Source: Caldilineaceae bacterium
GTDB lineage: Bacteria; Chloroflexota; Anaerolineae; Caldilineales; Caldilineaceae
DNA: 28,330 bases
NCBI GenBank assembly: GCA_019637645.1
Contig: JAHBVH010000098.1
Span: forward strand, 1-28,330
Direction: 5' to 3'
The stretch's first letter is position 1; each line of letters opens with the position of its first letter. Shown here in pieces: positions 8,355-15,738 of this stretch. The position numbers and the translations under genes were made by a program. The notes under the pieces were generated by a model, which ran no database searches, was not told where the DNA came from, and saw nothing but the letters and a program-made list of their open reading frames with translations.

Positions 8355-8382
8355 TGCTGATTGAAGAGCCTTGATCTATAAT
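8355..8382 (+). promoter_or_regulatory. Possible promoter of the Gfo/Idh/MocA oxidoreductase gene
   Basis: A perfect -10 TATAAT (8377-8382) has only a weak -35 (TGCTGA, 8355-8360, 16-bp spacer). The 12-bp repeat array abuts the -35, as expected for an activator-dependent or repressor-controlled promoter. The leader would be about 105 nt. Confidence 0.4.
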
Positions 8383-8493
8383 GGCGGAGGTTACTTCAAA
8401 ATTATGGGCCACGCAAGGCAACTGAGGCGAGGAACGGTCATCATTGGGCGTAGCCTGCTCACCTTGTGCCGCTACAGGAAAGAGACAACACTT

Positions 8494-9570
8494 ATGGCAA
8501 AGCAGCAATATCGGGTCGCCATCATTGGCGCAGGTAAGATTGTCCAAGTTGGACACATTCCTAATTTTCAGAGCATTCCCAATGTCACTGTCGCGGCGCT
8601 CTGCGATGTTAACGAAGAGCGGGTGAAGGCGATTGCAGCCGAGAAAAAGGTCCCCCAAACCTTCACCGACTACCAAAAAATGTTGGCAGAGGTCAAACCA
8701 GACATTACCGTCATTGCCACCCCCAATATTTTTCACAAACCGATGGCACTAGCAGCGCTGAGTGTCGGTTCGCATGTGCTCTGCGAAAAGCCGCTGGCGT
8801 TAAGCTATGCCGACGCCAAGGAGATGATGGATCTCGCCGTTTCAAAGGGGCTCACCCTCACGGTGGGTTCCCACTATCGCTGGTCGGACGCGATTCGCGC
8901 CACCAAAGCCCAAGCCGATGCTGGCTTCTTTGGCGAGATCTATGCAGTGCGCACCGTCTGGCACCGCCGTGCGGGTATCCCCGGCTTTGGCAGTTGGTTT
9001 ACGCGCAAAGAACTCGCTGGTGGCGGCAGTTTGCTCGACATCGGCATCCATGCCCTCGATCGCGCCCTCTTCATCATGGGCTACCCCGAGCCAGTGACGG
9101 TGAGTGGTGTCACCTTCGCCAAGCTTGGGACGCAGGGTTTGGGGCTAGGTGGTTGGGGGGCAGACATTCAAAAACCGACCGGCAACGCCCAGTTCGATGT
9201 CGATGATCTCTCCTGGGCGTTGATCCGTTTTGCCAATGGCGCGGTCATTCAGCTCCAGGTCTCCTGGGCGGTCAACAACAAAGATCAGTTTTACACAGAG
9301 ATCTATGGTACACAGGGGGGTGCGCTCGTCGGTGACCAGGATCAACTCGAACTCTACACCAGCCTCAACGGCCAGCAATCTGATATTCAGACCAAAGTGC
9401 CGCGCAGTGGGACCGGCTCCTATCTACACCTGACCCAAAATCTGGTCCGCCATCTGGATGGCGATCCCACCGCCGAAGTGGTCACGCCCCAACAATCACT
9501 GACCAGCGTCAAGATTATCGAAGGCGTGCTGCGCTCGGCCCAGGAAGGCCGCGAGGTAGAGCTGCGTTAA
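8494..9570 (+). CDS. Gfo/Idh/MocA family NAD(P)-dependent oxidoreductase
   Basis: The 358-residue protein has an N-terminal Rossmann fold (VAIIGAGKIVQVGHIPN, residues 8-24) with the dinucleotide-binding GAG. The family EKP motif is at residues 98-100 (CEKPLALS), and the C-terminal domain has the catalytic pair Asp182 and His186 (LLDIGIHALD). Such enzymes oxidise or reduce sugars, inositols or related polyols in the cytoplasm. The exact substrate cannot be read from sequence. The start at MAKQQYRV was chosen because AGGAAAGAG precedes it and homology begins there; the in-frame upstream part lies in the promoter region. The gene appears to be monocistronic. Confidence 0.92.
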   Translation: MAKQQYRVAIIGAGKIVQVGHIPNFQSIPNVTVAALCDVNEERVKAIAAEKKVPQTFTDYQKMLAEVKPDITVIATPNIFHKPMALAALSVGSHVLCEKPLALSYADAKEMMDLAVSKGLTLTVGSHYRWSDAIRATKAQADAGFFGEIYAVRTVWHRRAGIPGFGSWFTRKELAGGGSLLDIGIHALDRALFIMGYPEPVTVSGVTFAKLGTQGLGLGGWGADIQKPTGNAQFDVDDLSWALIRFANGAVIQLQVSWAVNNKDQFYTEIYGTQGGALVGDQDQLELYTSLNGQQSDIQTKVPRSGTGSYLHLTQNLVRHLDGDPTAEVVTPQQSLTSVKIIEGVLRSAQEGREVELR

Positions 9571-9794
9571 GCGGCTGACTTTTTAGTGAGTCGCCTTCAG
9601 CATCGGGGATGAAGGGCTGCAAAGCAACGATCGGGTTCCTGCCCAGTAAAGTCTTGCCGCCCTTCATGTCCCGTCCACGAAGCGCGCGTTGGCATTGACA
9701 GGGCAGACCTGGCAACCCTGGGCCGCACCACTATCAAGACCATCCGTGGCCGAATCAACTGTCAACGGGGCCTAATCGCCCAAGCGGTGCACCC

Positions 9795-11090
9795 CTAGCG
9801 CAATGCCAGCAGATGGTGAGCGCCGACAGCAATCGTGCGCAGGGTGGTCAGTTCCGCAGGAGGAGCGAGTGTGCTGACGCCATGGCGGCCCAACCAAGTA
9901 ATCGTCCCATCGGCCTGGAGCACGGCACTCTGCGTGTAGGCGGCAGCGATGGCGGTGACTTGGGTCAAACCATCTGGTAGCGCCACGCGCTCCAGGCTAC
10001 CCCAATCCACCACCGTGCCGTCGCGTAACAAGGCCAAACTCTGTTGTTCACCGGCGGCAATGGCCGTCACACCGTGCAAGGTTGTTGGCACATCTAGCCC
10101 ACCAGCCCGATTATCGCCCCAGGCCACCACCGTCCCATCTCGCTTCAGAGCAAGGCTGTGATAGACACTGGCCGCAATCGCCACGACATCCTGTAGGTCA
10201 GCCGGGACGGCTAGATTGCCAAAGCTGTTATCACCCCAGGCCACCACTGTACCATCTCGCTTCAAGGCTACATTATGATATTCGGTGGCCGCAATCGCGG
10301 TGACATCATGCAGCCCAGCAGGCACGGGTACCTGACCATAGAGATTATCACCCCAGGCGACAACCGTACCATCGTCTTTGAGGGCCAAGTTGTGATAGCG
10401 CCCGGCCGCGATCGCCACCACGTTTGTCAGATCCGCGGGTGGATTTTTGGTCTCTCCCCAGGTAACTACGGTGCCATCCGCTTTAAGCCCAACGCTATGT
10501 TGATAGCCAGCAGCCACAGCCACGAGTTCATAGACAGTGGCGGGAATCGTCAATTGCCCAGCACTGTCCTCCCCCCAAGCCATCACCGACGGTGTAACCG
10601 GCTGGGGTGGTGCGATGGCCGTTCCCACCAAACCAACAGGGTTGAGCGAATTGAGCTGGAGCATGAGAAATAGCGCCAGCAGCGCGACAAAGGTGCCGAC
10701 CAAGGTCAGGCGGTGGTTCCAGCCTTGGAATGCCCGCAAAAGTTTTTCCTGTTGCTCTTGTAGAAAAGCCAAGGCGGATAACCAGAGCGGGCTTTGTGGT
10801 CTATCTGTACGCCCCACCGCCGAGCTGCCCCAGGCGGCCCACCGCGCCGGTTGTCGATAGGGAGCAGAGGCCGAGGTTGGTGCCACCAGCGGTGTCACGG
10901 CGTTGCGTGTCGCCGCCGTCTCGCTAGTGCCCGTTTGGGCTTCCAGAAAAGCGATCAGGCTTGATACATCCGCGAAAAGTTGGGTGCGACTCTCCTTAGT
11001 ACTTTGTAAAGAAGCGCGCCAAGGCCCGTCGGCACCATCGCGCCACAAACGCAGGAGATAGGCTTGATACGTTTTTTCGGTCGATTGCAT
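9795..11090 (-). CDS. Membrane-anchored RCC1-repeat beta-propeller protein
   Basis: The 431-residue protein has three parts. The N-terminal ~55 residues (YLLRLWRDG...LFADVSSLIAFLEAQT) are soluble and look like a small module of unknown role. A low-complexity linker leads to one transmembrane helix at about 128-146. Seven RCC1 repeats of about 36-39 residues fill 169-431, with units of the form VVAWGDN...VAIAA..YH.LALKRDGT; this number suits a closed seven-bladed propeller. Adjacent repeats are also similar at DNA level, which suggests recent duplication. With the helix after an N-terminal cytoplasmic module, the propeller would be outside the membrane. GGAGA lies 7 bp before the chosen ATG. 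A SARP-type operator lies upstream at 11236-11278. Ligand and function are unknown. Confidence 0.85.
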   Translation of the reverse strand: MQSTEKTYQAYLLRLWRDGADGPWRASLQSTKESRTQLFADVSSLIAFLEAQTGTSETAATRNAVTPLVAPTSASAPYRQPARWAAWGSSAVGRTDRPQSPLWLSALAFLQEQQEKLLRAFQGWNHRLTLVGTFVALLALFLMLQLNSLNPVGLVGTAIAPPQPVTPSVMAWGEDSAGQLTIPATVYELVAVAAGYQHSVGLKADGTVVTWGETKNPPADLTNVVAIAAGRYHNLALKDDGTVVAWGDNLYGQVPVPAGLHDVTAIAATEYHNVALKRDGTVVAWGDNSFGNLAVPADLQDVVAIAASVYHSLALKRDGTVVAWGDNRAGGLDVPTTLHGVTAIAAGEQQSLALLRDGTVVDWGSLERVALPDGLTQVTAIAAAYTQSAVLQADGTITWLGRHGVSTLAPPAELTTLRTIAVGAHHLLALR

Positions 11091-11448
11091 GGCATTGTCT
11101 CCAAAGCACCAGATAGATAAAACCCAGCGACTGCGCTTGTGCGTCTTTGCACTGGATTGCGTAGATCGATAGGGAAGTCTATGCACACACCGGTAAACCA
11201 TCGGACGGGATACGCTAGGTTCGTGTGACCATTACAAGATAGCAAGCCCACGTCAACACAGCGTAAACAGAGCGTCAATCGCGCAGCCGTAATTGCGCCC
11301 TCCTGGTTACCCTCTTGGTAAATCCAAAATCCTCTATTACAATTGGTTAGTAAACGCTGATCAGTAACCCGTAATCTAGCCGGATACACTAGATAGCGTA
11401 GAGAAAACAACCGCAGAGCTGTCCCGTTACCCGAATCGAGCAAGCATT
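11091..11448. other. Divergent intergenic region between RCC1-repeat gene and first SARP gene
   Basis: These 358 bp hold the three-heptamer SARP-like operator (listed separately), almost equidistant from both start codons. An 11-bp direct repeat GGATAC(G/A)CTAG occurs at 11208 and 11382. No clear sigma-70 promoter for the plus-strand SARP gene was found, and no credible gene lies here. Confidence 0.55.
11236..11278 (-). promoter_or_regulatory. SARP-like operator and -10 element upstream of the RCC1-repeat gene
   Basis: On the minus strand, heptamers TTGACGC (11272-11278), TTTACGC (11261-11267) and TTGACGT (11250-11256) recur at exactly 11 bp. Eight bp separate the last one from TATCTT (11236-11241), a plausible -10. 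Streptomyces SARP operators have this same arrangement (7-bp repeats, 4-bp spacers, 8 bp to the -10). The same layout recurs at 15650-15681 and 17220-17273. Confidence 0.6.
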
Positions 11449-13569
11449 ATGGCCTTCTTACAGTTATCCTTATTGGGCGCATTCCGTTTAACTATCGCGG
11501 GCGAAGGGATTAGTCGCTTTCGTAGCCAGCGGGAGGCCGCGCTCCTGGCCTATTTGGCCGTCGAAGCGCACCAGCCCCACCCGCGCGAACGCTTAGCTGG
11601 CCTACTTTGGCCAGCTAGGCCAGAGAACACGGCACGTCAGAATCTGCGACAAACATTGACCAATCTGCGGCTCCAGCTGCGGGAGGAGCAACAGGAATCG
11701 CCCTTTTTGCTCGCGGAGCGCAACACCCTACAATTCAACCCAGCCACCGATGCCACCATTGATGTGCATACCTTCACAGCGGCGCTGACCACAGTCGCGG
11801 CCCATCGCCACACCACCCTCGCGGCTTGTGCCCCCTGTCTGGCACAGTTGGCAGCCGCCATTACCCTTTATCAAGGCCCCTTGCTCACTAACTTTACCTT
11901 GGGCGACAGCGATCTCTTTGAAGAGTGGCTCTTCTTTGCTCGTGAACAGCTCCACCACCAAGCCATGACCGCGCTCCATCAGTTGAGCACAGTGGCCCTG
12001 CAACAAGCCGATTGGGCACAAACTTTGCACTATGCCCGCCGCCAGGTTGAATTGGACCCGTTTCACGAAGCGGCCCACCACCAGCTCTTACAGGCGTTGG
12101 CCGCACAAGGGGATCGCAGTGGTGCACTGGCCCACTTTGATCACTTACGCTTCCGCTTAGAACAGGAGCTAGGGGTCGAACCCAGTGAGGAAACAGAACG
12201 TTTGATTGAACATATTCGCGCTGGAGCCAACCCCGTGCTAGCGACAAGTGGCGTAGGCAACCCCATTGCAATAGTCCCACCGGCAACAGTCCCACCGGCA
12301 CCGCGCTGGGATGGGGGGGGCGCGGCCACGACGGGGCTCGTTGTGGGGCGCACACACGAAGAAGCGATGATCCGCGGTTGGCTTCAAGCTGGCATCCCCA
12401 TTATCACAGTATTGGGGCTGGCCGGGGTGGGCAAGACAACGTTGACGCAAACGGTCGCGCGCCACCAGGCTGCACACTTTGCCGTGGTCATCTGGCGCTC
12501 GTTGCTCAACGCACTCCCCCTGACCACCTTGCTCGCCCAGTGGTTGGCGTTCTTGACCGAGACGCCCATATCCAGCTTGCCAACCGATCAGGAACAGGTA
12601 CTAAGCCTGCTCTTTACCGAACTACGCCGCCAACGGTGCTTGTTGGTATTAGATAGCGTTGAGCGTATTATGCTTGAGGATCGGGGAGGTCGTTTTCGCC
12701 CTGGTTATGAGGAGTATGGCAGCTTCTTTCAACGGATGGCGCTCGAACAACACCAAAGCGTGCTGCTGCTTACCAGCCGAGAGCAACCACAGAGCTTGGT
12801 GCGCTTAGACGATGAAATGTCAAACCTCCGCTCTCTGACCTTGGGCGGGTTGTCAGCAGCCGCTGGTCAGGAATTGTTTCGTAGCTACGGTCTAGCCCTG
12901 ACCGATGAAAACGCCGCCCAACTGGTTCAACGCTTCTCGGGCAACCCCATGATTCTCAAATTTGTGACCAATACCATTCAAGAATTATTTGATGGCGATA
13001 TGAACGCCTTTCTCGCGGAAGAGACGCCCGTCTATGGCGATATTCGCGATCTCTTTGATCAATACCGCACGCGCATTCCCTATCGTGAGAAGGTAATCCT
13101 AATGTGGCTGGCGATTCATCGTGAGCCCATGCCCCTTGCCCAATTGCGCGCGGCACTGCGCCCTCCAGTTTCAACCAGCACCTTTCTCGAAGCACTCCAT
13201 TCCCTCCAGCGGCGTGCGCTGATCGAACAAACCCCCACCGGCTTTACTGTGCCCGATGTGGTCATGACGATCATGATCGAGTATCTGCTGGAATTAGCCA
13301 CGCAGGAAGTGATCGAACAGGCCGAAGGCGTGCTCAACCACTATCGCCTGATCGAAGAGGGCGCAAGCGCGGAAATTCGCCAGAGTCAACACCGGGTAAT
13401 AGTGGTACCACTGGTTGAGCGTTTAAGTCGGCGCTTTGGTCATACGGGTCTCGTCGCCCAACTGCAGCAGATGTTGGCGCTAGCGCAACAACCATCCACA
13501 AGCCCAGGTTATCTGGCCGACAACTTGAGGCTTTTGTTGGCCTATGCCGAGGAGACGCCGGGGCATTAG
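11449..13569 (+). CDS. SARP (BTAD) transcriptional regulator with STAND/NB-ARC ATPase domain, no WD40
   Basis: The 706-residue protein opens with an OmpR-type winged helix (about 1-95; AFRLTIAGEG, REAALLAYLAVEA, TARQNLRQTLTNLR). A bacterial transcriptional activation domain follows (about 100-258) with CAPC at 127-130 and LYQGPLLTNF. A linker leads to a STAND ATPase with Walker A GLAGVGKTT (323-331), Walker B ending in Asp402 (LLVLD) and a sensor LLLTSRE. The rest is a helical/winged region. It is paralogous to the 1379-residue protein at 17317-21456 but stops just where that one begins its pentapeptide and WD40 sensor region. Such proteins hydrolyse ATP as a switch and activate promoters through BTAD. 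An SARP-like operator lies upstream, so feedback is possible. Confidence 0.9.
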   Translation: MAFLQLSLLGAFRLTIAGEGISRFRSQREAALLAYLAVEAHQPHPRERLAGLLWPARPENTARQNLRQTLTNLRLQLREEQQESPFLLAERNTLQFNPATDATIDVHTFTAALTTVAAHRHTTLAACAPCLAQLAAAITLYQGPLLTNFTLGDSDLFEEWLFFAREQLHHQAMTALHQLSTVALQQADWAQTLHYARRQVELDPFHEAAHHQLLQALAAQGDRSGALAHFDHLRFRLEQELGVEPSEETERLIEHIRAGANPVLATSGVGNPIAIVPPATVPPAPRWDGGGAATTGLVVGRTHEEAMIRGWLQAGIPIITVLGLAGVGKTTLTQTVARHQAAHFAVVIWRSLLNALPLTTLLAQWLAFLTETPISSLPTDQEQVLSLLFTELRRQRCLLVLDSVERIMLEDRGGRFRPGYEEYGSFFQRMALEQHQSVLLLTSREQPQSLVRLDDEMSNLRSLTLGGLSAAAGQELFRSYGLALTDENAAQLVQRFSGNPMILKFVTNTIQELFDGDMNAFLAEETPVYGDIRDLFDQYRTRIPYREKVILMWLAIHREPMPLAQLRAALRPPVSTSTFLEALHSLQRRALIEQTPTGFTVPDVVMTIMIEYLLELATQEVIEQAEGVLNHYRLIEEGASAEIRQSQHRVIVVPLVERLSRRFGHTGLVAQLQQMLALAQQPSTSPGYLADNLRLLLAYAEETPGH

Positions 13570-13611
13570 GAAATCCGCATAGCCGACGTTGCGCAACTTT
13601 GCCAACCAAAC

Positions 13612-13845
13612 TCAGCCGATGAGCCGACTACGGGCCAATAGCGTAACGTTGCTAGGGGTAGTGCAGGCTGCATACGGGCGCTCGTTCACAACGGGCGCAG
13701 AATCGTTGTCTACTTCATCCGCTGGTTCACCCACGGGTGTCACAATAAAGCGCCCCAGGCCAGCCAGCCAACTTAAAAACCAAACCCGGTGATGGTTGAC
13801 TTGCGCCGTGCCTGATACGACCGAGACTTGCCAATCCTGCTGCAT
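13612..13845 (-). CDS. Small hypothetical protein (77 aa)
   Basis: The ATG at 13845 is preceded by a strong GGGAGGA site 7 bp upstream on the minus strand, which supports translation of a 77-residue product starting MQQDWQVSVVSGTAQVNHHR. A hydrophobic stretch (VWFLSWLAGLGRFIV) could be a short membrane segment. The C-terminal half is polar with a single Cys (AACTTPS). I recognise no family. The gene converges with the SARP gene, 42 bp from its stop. A longer in-frame version extends upstream but lacks a ribosome binding site. It may be a small membrane or exported peptide; this is a guess from composition only. Confidence 0.5.
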   Translation of the reverse strand: MQQDWQVSVVSGTAQVNHHRVWFLSWLAGLGRFIVTPVGEPADEVDNDSAPVVNERPYAACTTPSNVTLLARSRLIG

Positions 13846-13963
13846 ATTTGTCCTCCCTGCTGCTGATACACGCTTGCTAGATTGATGATGCTCTTGAGCA
13901 TAGCAGGCTCGGGCAAACGAAAGAAGCGCTTTTGTCTCAGATGAGGGCCACTTTGTCTCAAAC

Positions 13964-14005
13964 AGCCAGAAGGCCAACGCTCTGAGGAGCGCTGGCCTTC
14001 TGGCT
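13964..14005 (-). terminator. Strong hairpin, probable terminator of the RTX-protein gene
   Basis: A 19-bp stem with one mismatch (13964-13982 and 13987-14005, starting AGCCAGAAGGCC) encloses a 4-nt TGAG loop. It lies 45 bp beyond the stop codon of the minus-strand RTX gene. The following T-tract on that strand is weak (GTTTGAG), so termination efficiency is uncertain. Confidence 0.6.
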
Positions 14006-14050
14006 AAGTTTCAAAGGTTAGTTGAGATGCGCTAGCCGCACAGGAATTCC

Positions 14051-15547
14051 TTACTGAGTAACCAGTGGGAGGAAAATCTGCTCAACGACGATGAAGTCAT
14101 CACTCGCCTCGCCCACCGCTTCGGTGAGATATTCAGCACCCGCCTCTTCGCTGGGAATATTGATTTCAGCGTCAGCGCTTAGCACTAGTTGATGCTCAAA
14201 CTTAATCATGCGTGAGGTGGGCTCAATGACCCCAAGCAAGGCTAGACTATCATTATTGCCTTCGAACGGACTGGACGGATTGTCGTACTCATCACCGGAA
14301 ATGTCTACCATGAAACGGGTCAGGTTAAGCACCGCTAGGGCCACGGTGTCGTTGCCATAGCCCCCCGTGATCCCGCTCAGGTAGGGTTGACCATAGCTGT
14401 CGCGCCAGCCATTGCGCACCGCCAGGGTAAAGAGGTCATTGCCTGCGCCACCCTGAGCAATGAGCACACCATCACCGTCGAGCAAGGTGTCGTTCCCCTC
14501 ACCACCGATTAACACATCATAGTCACCATTACCACCATTCAAGACATCGTTGCCATTGCCACCGTCGAGATAGTCGTTGCCGCCCATCCCTTGTAACAGG
14601 TCAACCCCGTCGCCACCACAGAGCACATCATCGCCGCCCTGGCCGTTCAGCAAGTCATTGCCCCCCAAGCCTAACAGCAAGTCTGGCCCATTGGTGCCTG
14701 TGAGCGTGTCGTTCTTGTTCGTCCCCACCTTGATCGTCCCATTCCAGCCCGATGCGCTGTAGACACCTGCCGCATTCTGGTAGACCGTATAGCTGCCACA
14801 GGTGGCGATCACCGTGCCAGGCAACGGCGTGTTGGTCGCGGTCGGCGTCGCGGTCGGCGGCACTGGGGTGTTTGTCGCCGTGTTGGTTGGCGTCGCGGTC
14901 GGCGGCACTGGGGTGTTCGTCGCCGTGTTGGTTGGCGTCGCGGTTGGCGTCGCGGTCGGCGTGGCGGTCGGCGCCTGTGGAATCATATAGGTGCGAAAGG
15001 CCAGGTCCACGCCAAATTGCGTAAACGCACTGTCAGCAGCCCAGCGCCGCACAGCTGTTCCACCTGCGTAGTTATCAATAGAATTATTAATGCCCACGTA
15101 TCCACTGGTTAAGACAATCGCATACTGGGTTCCGGCGGTGAAGTAGGGTTGTGAAGTAAGGCTCACCGAATTCCAGTTAAAGATGCGTGAGCCACTGGAA
15201 CCTTGCGGTTGTAAGGTTCCAGTAGCCAGGACGGTGGTCGTGGGCAAGCCGTTGCTCACCGTGCGAATCTCGATTTGGGCGCTGGTGCTGCCGCCGAAAT
15301 CGGCCGCGGCAAGATCAACTTGCGTCAGGAAGCCCGAGATCCCGGCTGTCACCGTTTGGCCCCAATAGGCAAGATTCAAACTATTTCCACTGTTTACATA
15401 GGACTCCGACCGATTTTCATTCACTTGATCTAACACAGCGCCTGATTGCGCCATTCCTGACCGCGCATTCAGACCCATGATGGTCGCCATCATCAACAGG
15501 ATGGTTGTCAAGGTTTGTAGTGCCTGTCGTTGTCGCAAGCTAGTCAT
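14051..15547 (-). CDS. Secreted RTX (hemolysin-type calcium-binding repeat) protein with Thr/Pro stalk
   Basis: The 498-residue protein has a signal peptide (hydrophobic TLTTILLMMATIMGL, likely cleavage near GMAQS). A beta-rich N-terminal domain of about 150 residues (about 35-190) resembles carbohydrate-binding-like sandwich domains. A PTATPTNTATNTPVPP stalk includes an exact-type 15-residue duplication. About nine Gly/Asp-rich nonapeptides (GGNDLLNGQGGDDVLCGG and similar) follow, which form a calcium-binding beta-roll. The C-terminal part ends VVEQIFLPLVTQ. The ATG at 15547 was chosen over one 18 bp upstream because AAGGAAAAGAG precedes it. An SARP-like operator lies at 15650-15681 and a strong hairpin follows the gene. 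It is probably an exported surface or matrix protein; its ligand is not known. Confidence 0.85.
   Translation of the reverse strand: MTSLRQRQALQTLTTILLMMATIMGLNARSGMAQSGAVLDQVNENRSESYVNSGNSLNLAYWGQTVTAGISGFLTQVDLAAADFGGSTSAQIEIRTVSNGLPTTTVLATGTLQPQGSSGSRIFNWNSVSLTSQPYFTAGTQYAIVLTSGYVGINNSIDNYAGGTAVRRWAADSAFTQFGVDLAFRTYMIPQAPTATPTATPTATPTNTATNTPVPPTATPTNTATNTPVPPTATPTATNTPLPGTVIATCGSYTVYQNAAGVYSASGWNGTIKVGTNKNDTLTGTNGPDLLLGLGGNDLLNGQGGDDVLCGGDGVDLLQGMGGNDYLDGGNGNDVLNGGNGDYDVLIGGEGNDTLLDGDGVLIAQGGAGNDLFTLAVRNGWRDSYGQPYLSGITGGYGNDTVALAVLNLTRFMVDISGDEYDNPSSPFEGNNDSLALLGVIEPTSRMIKFEHQLVLSADAEINIPSEEAGAEYLTEAVGEASDDFIVVEQIFLPLVTQ
14844..14933 (-). repeat. Tandem 45-bp duplication in the Thr/Pro stalk of the RTX gene
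   Basis: Two copies of 45 bp (14844-14888 and 14889-14933) differ by one base and encode 15 residues each (NTPVPPTATPTNTAT in one phase). This is a likely site of length change by slippage. Confidence 0.85.
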
Positions 15548-15649
15548 TGTGCTCTTTTCCTTCATGATGGGTAATGCTACTTTCTCTGCTGGATCGGTTG
15601 GCTAACATGGGTTGCCATCGATCACTGTTTGCTCTATTGCCCTGTCATG

Positions 15650-15681
15650 AAGATAACCAATCAGCATAAACAGAGCGTAAA
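15650..15681 (-). promoter_or_regulatory. SARP-like operator and -10 element upstream of the RTX-protein gene
   Basis: Minus-strand heptamers TTTACGC (15675-15681) and TTTATGC (15664-15670) are 11 bp apart, followed after 8 bp by TATCTT (15650-15655). The -10 hexamer and spacing equal those at 11236-11278. An inverted copy of the motif (TGTTTAC on the plus strand) is at 15698-15704. The start codon is about 95 nt from the predicted transcript start. Confidence 0.6.
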
Positions 15682-15738
15682 CAGCCCAGGTTGGTCTTGT
15701 TTACGGTTTGGGCTTTAACGAAGCGCTTTGGGGGCGGA

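Noticed and set aside
9571..9794. Short open stretches between the oxidoreductase and RCC1 genes that could be gene remnants
   Set aside because: No family pattern in any frame, no ribosome binding site, and the longest frame runs antisense into the oxidoreductase gene. I see nothing in this spacer.
10955..11443. 162-residue minus-strand open frame overlapping the RCC1 gene start and the divergent promoter region
   Set aside because: It overlaps the RCC1 N-terminal coding region in another frame, crosses the SARP-like operator and has no recognisable domain.
13570..13611. Remnant of a WD40 or pentapeptide region after the shorter SARP gene
   Set aside because: The frame read past the stop shows no pentapeptide or WD40 pattern, so the protein seems to end naturally there.
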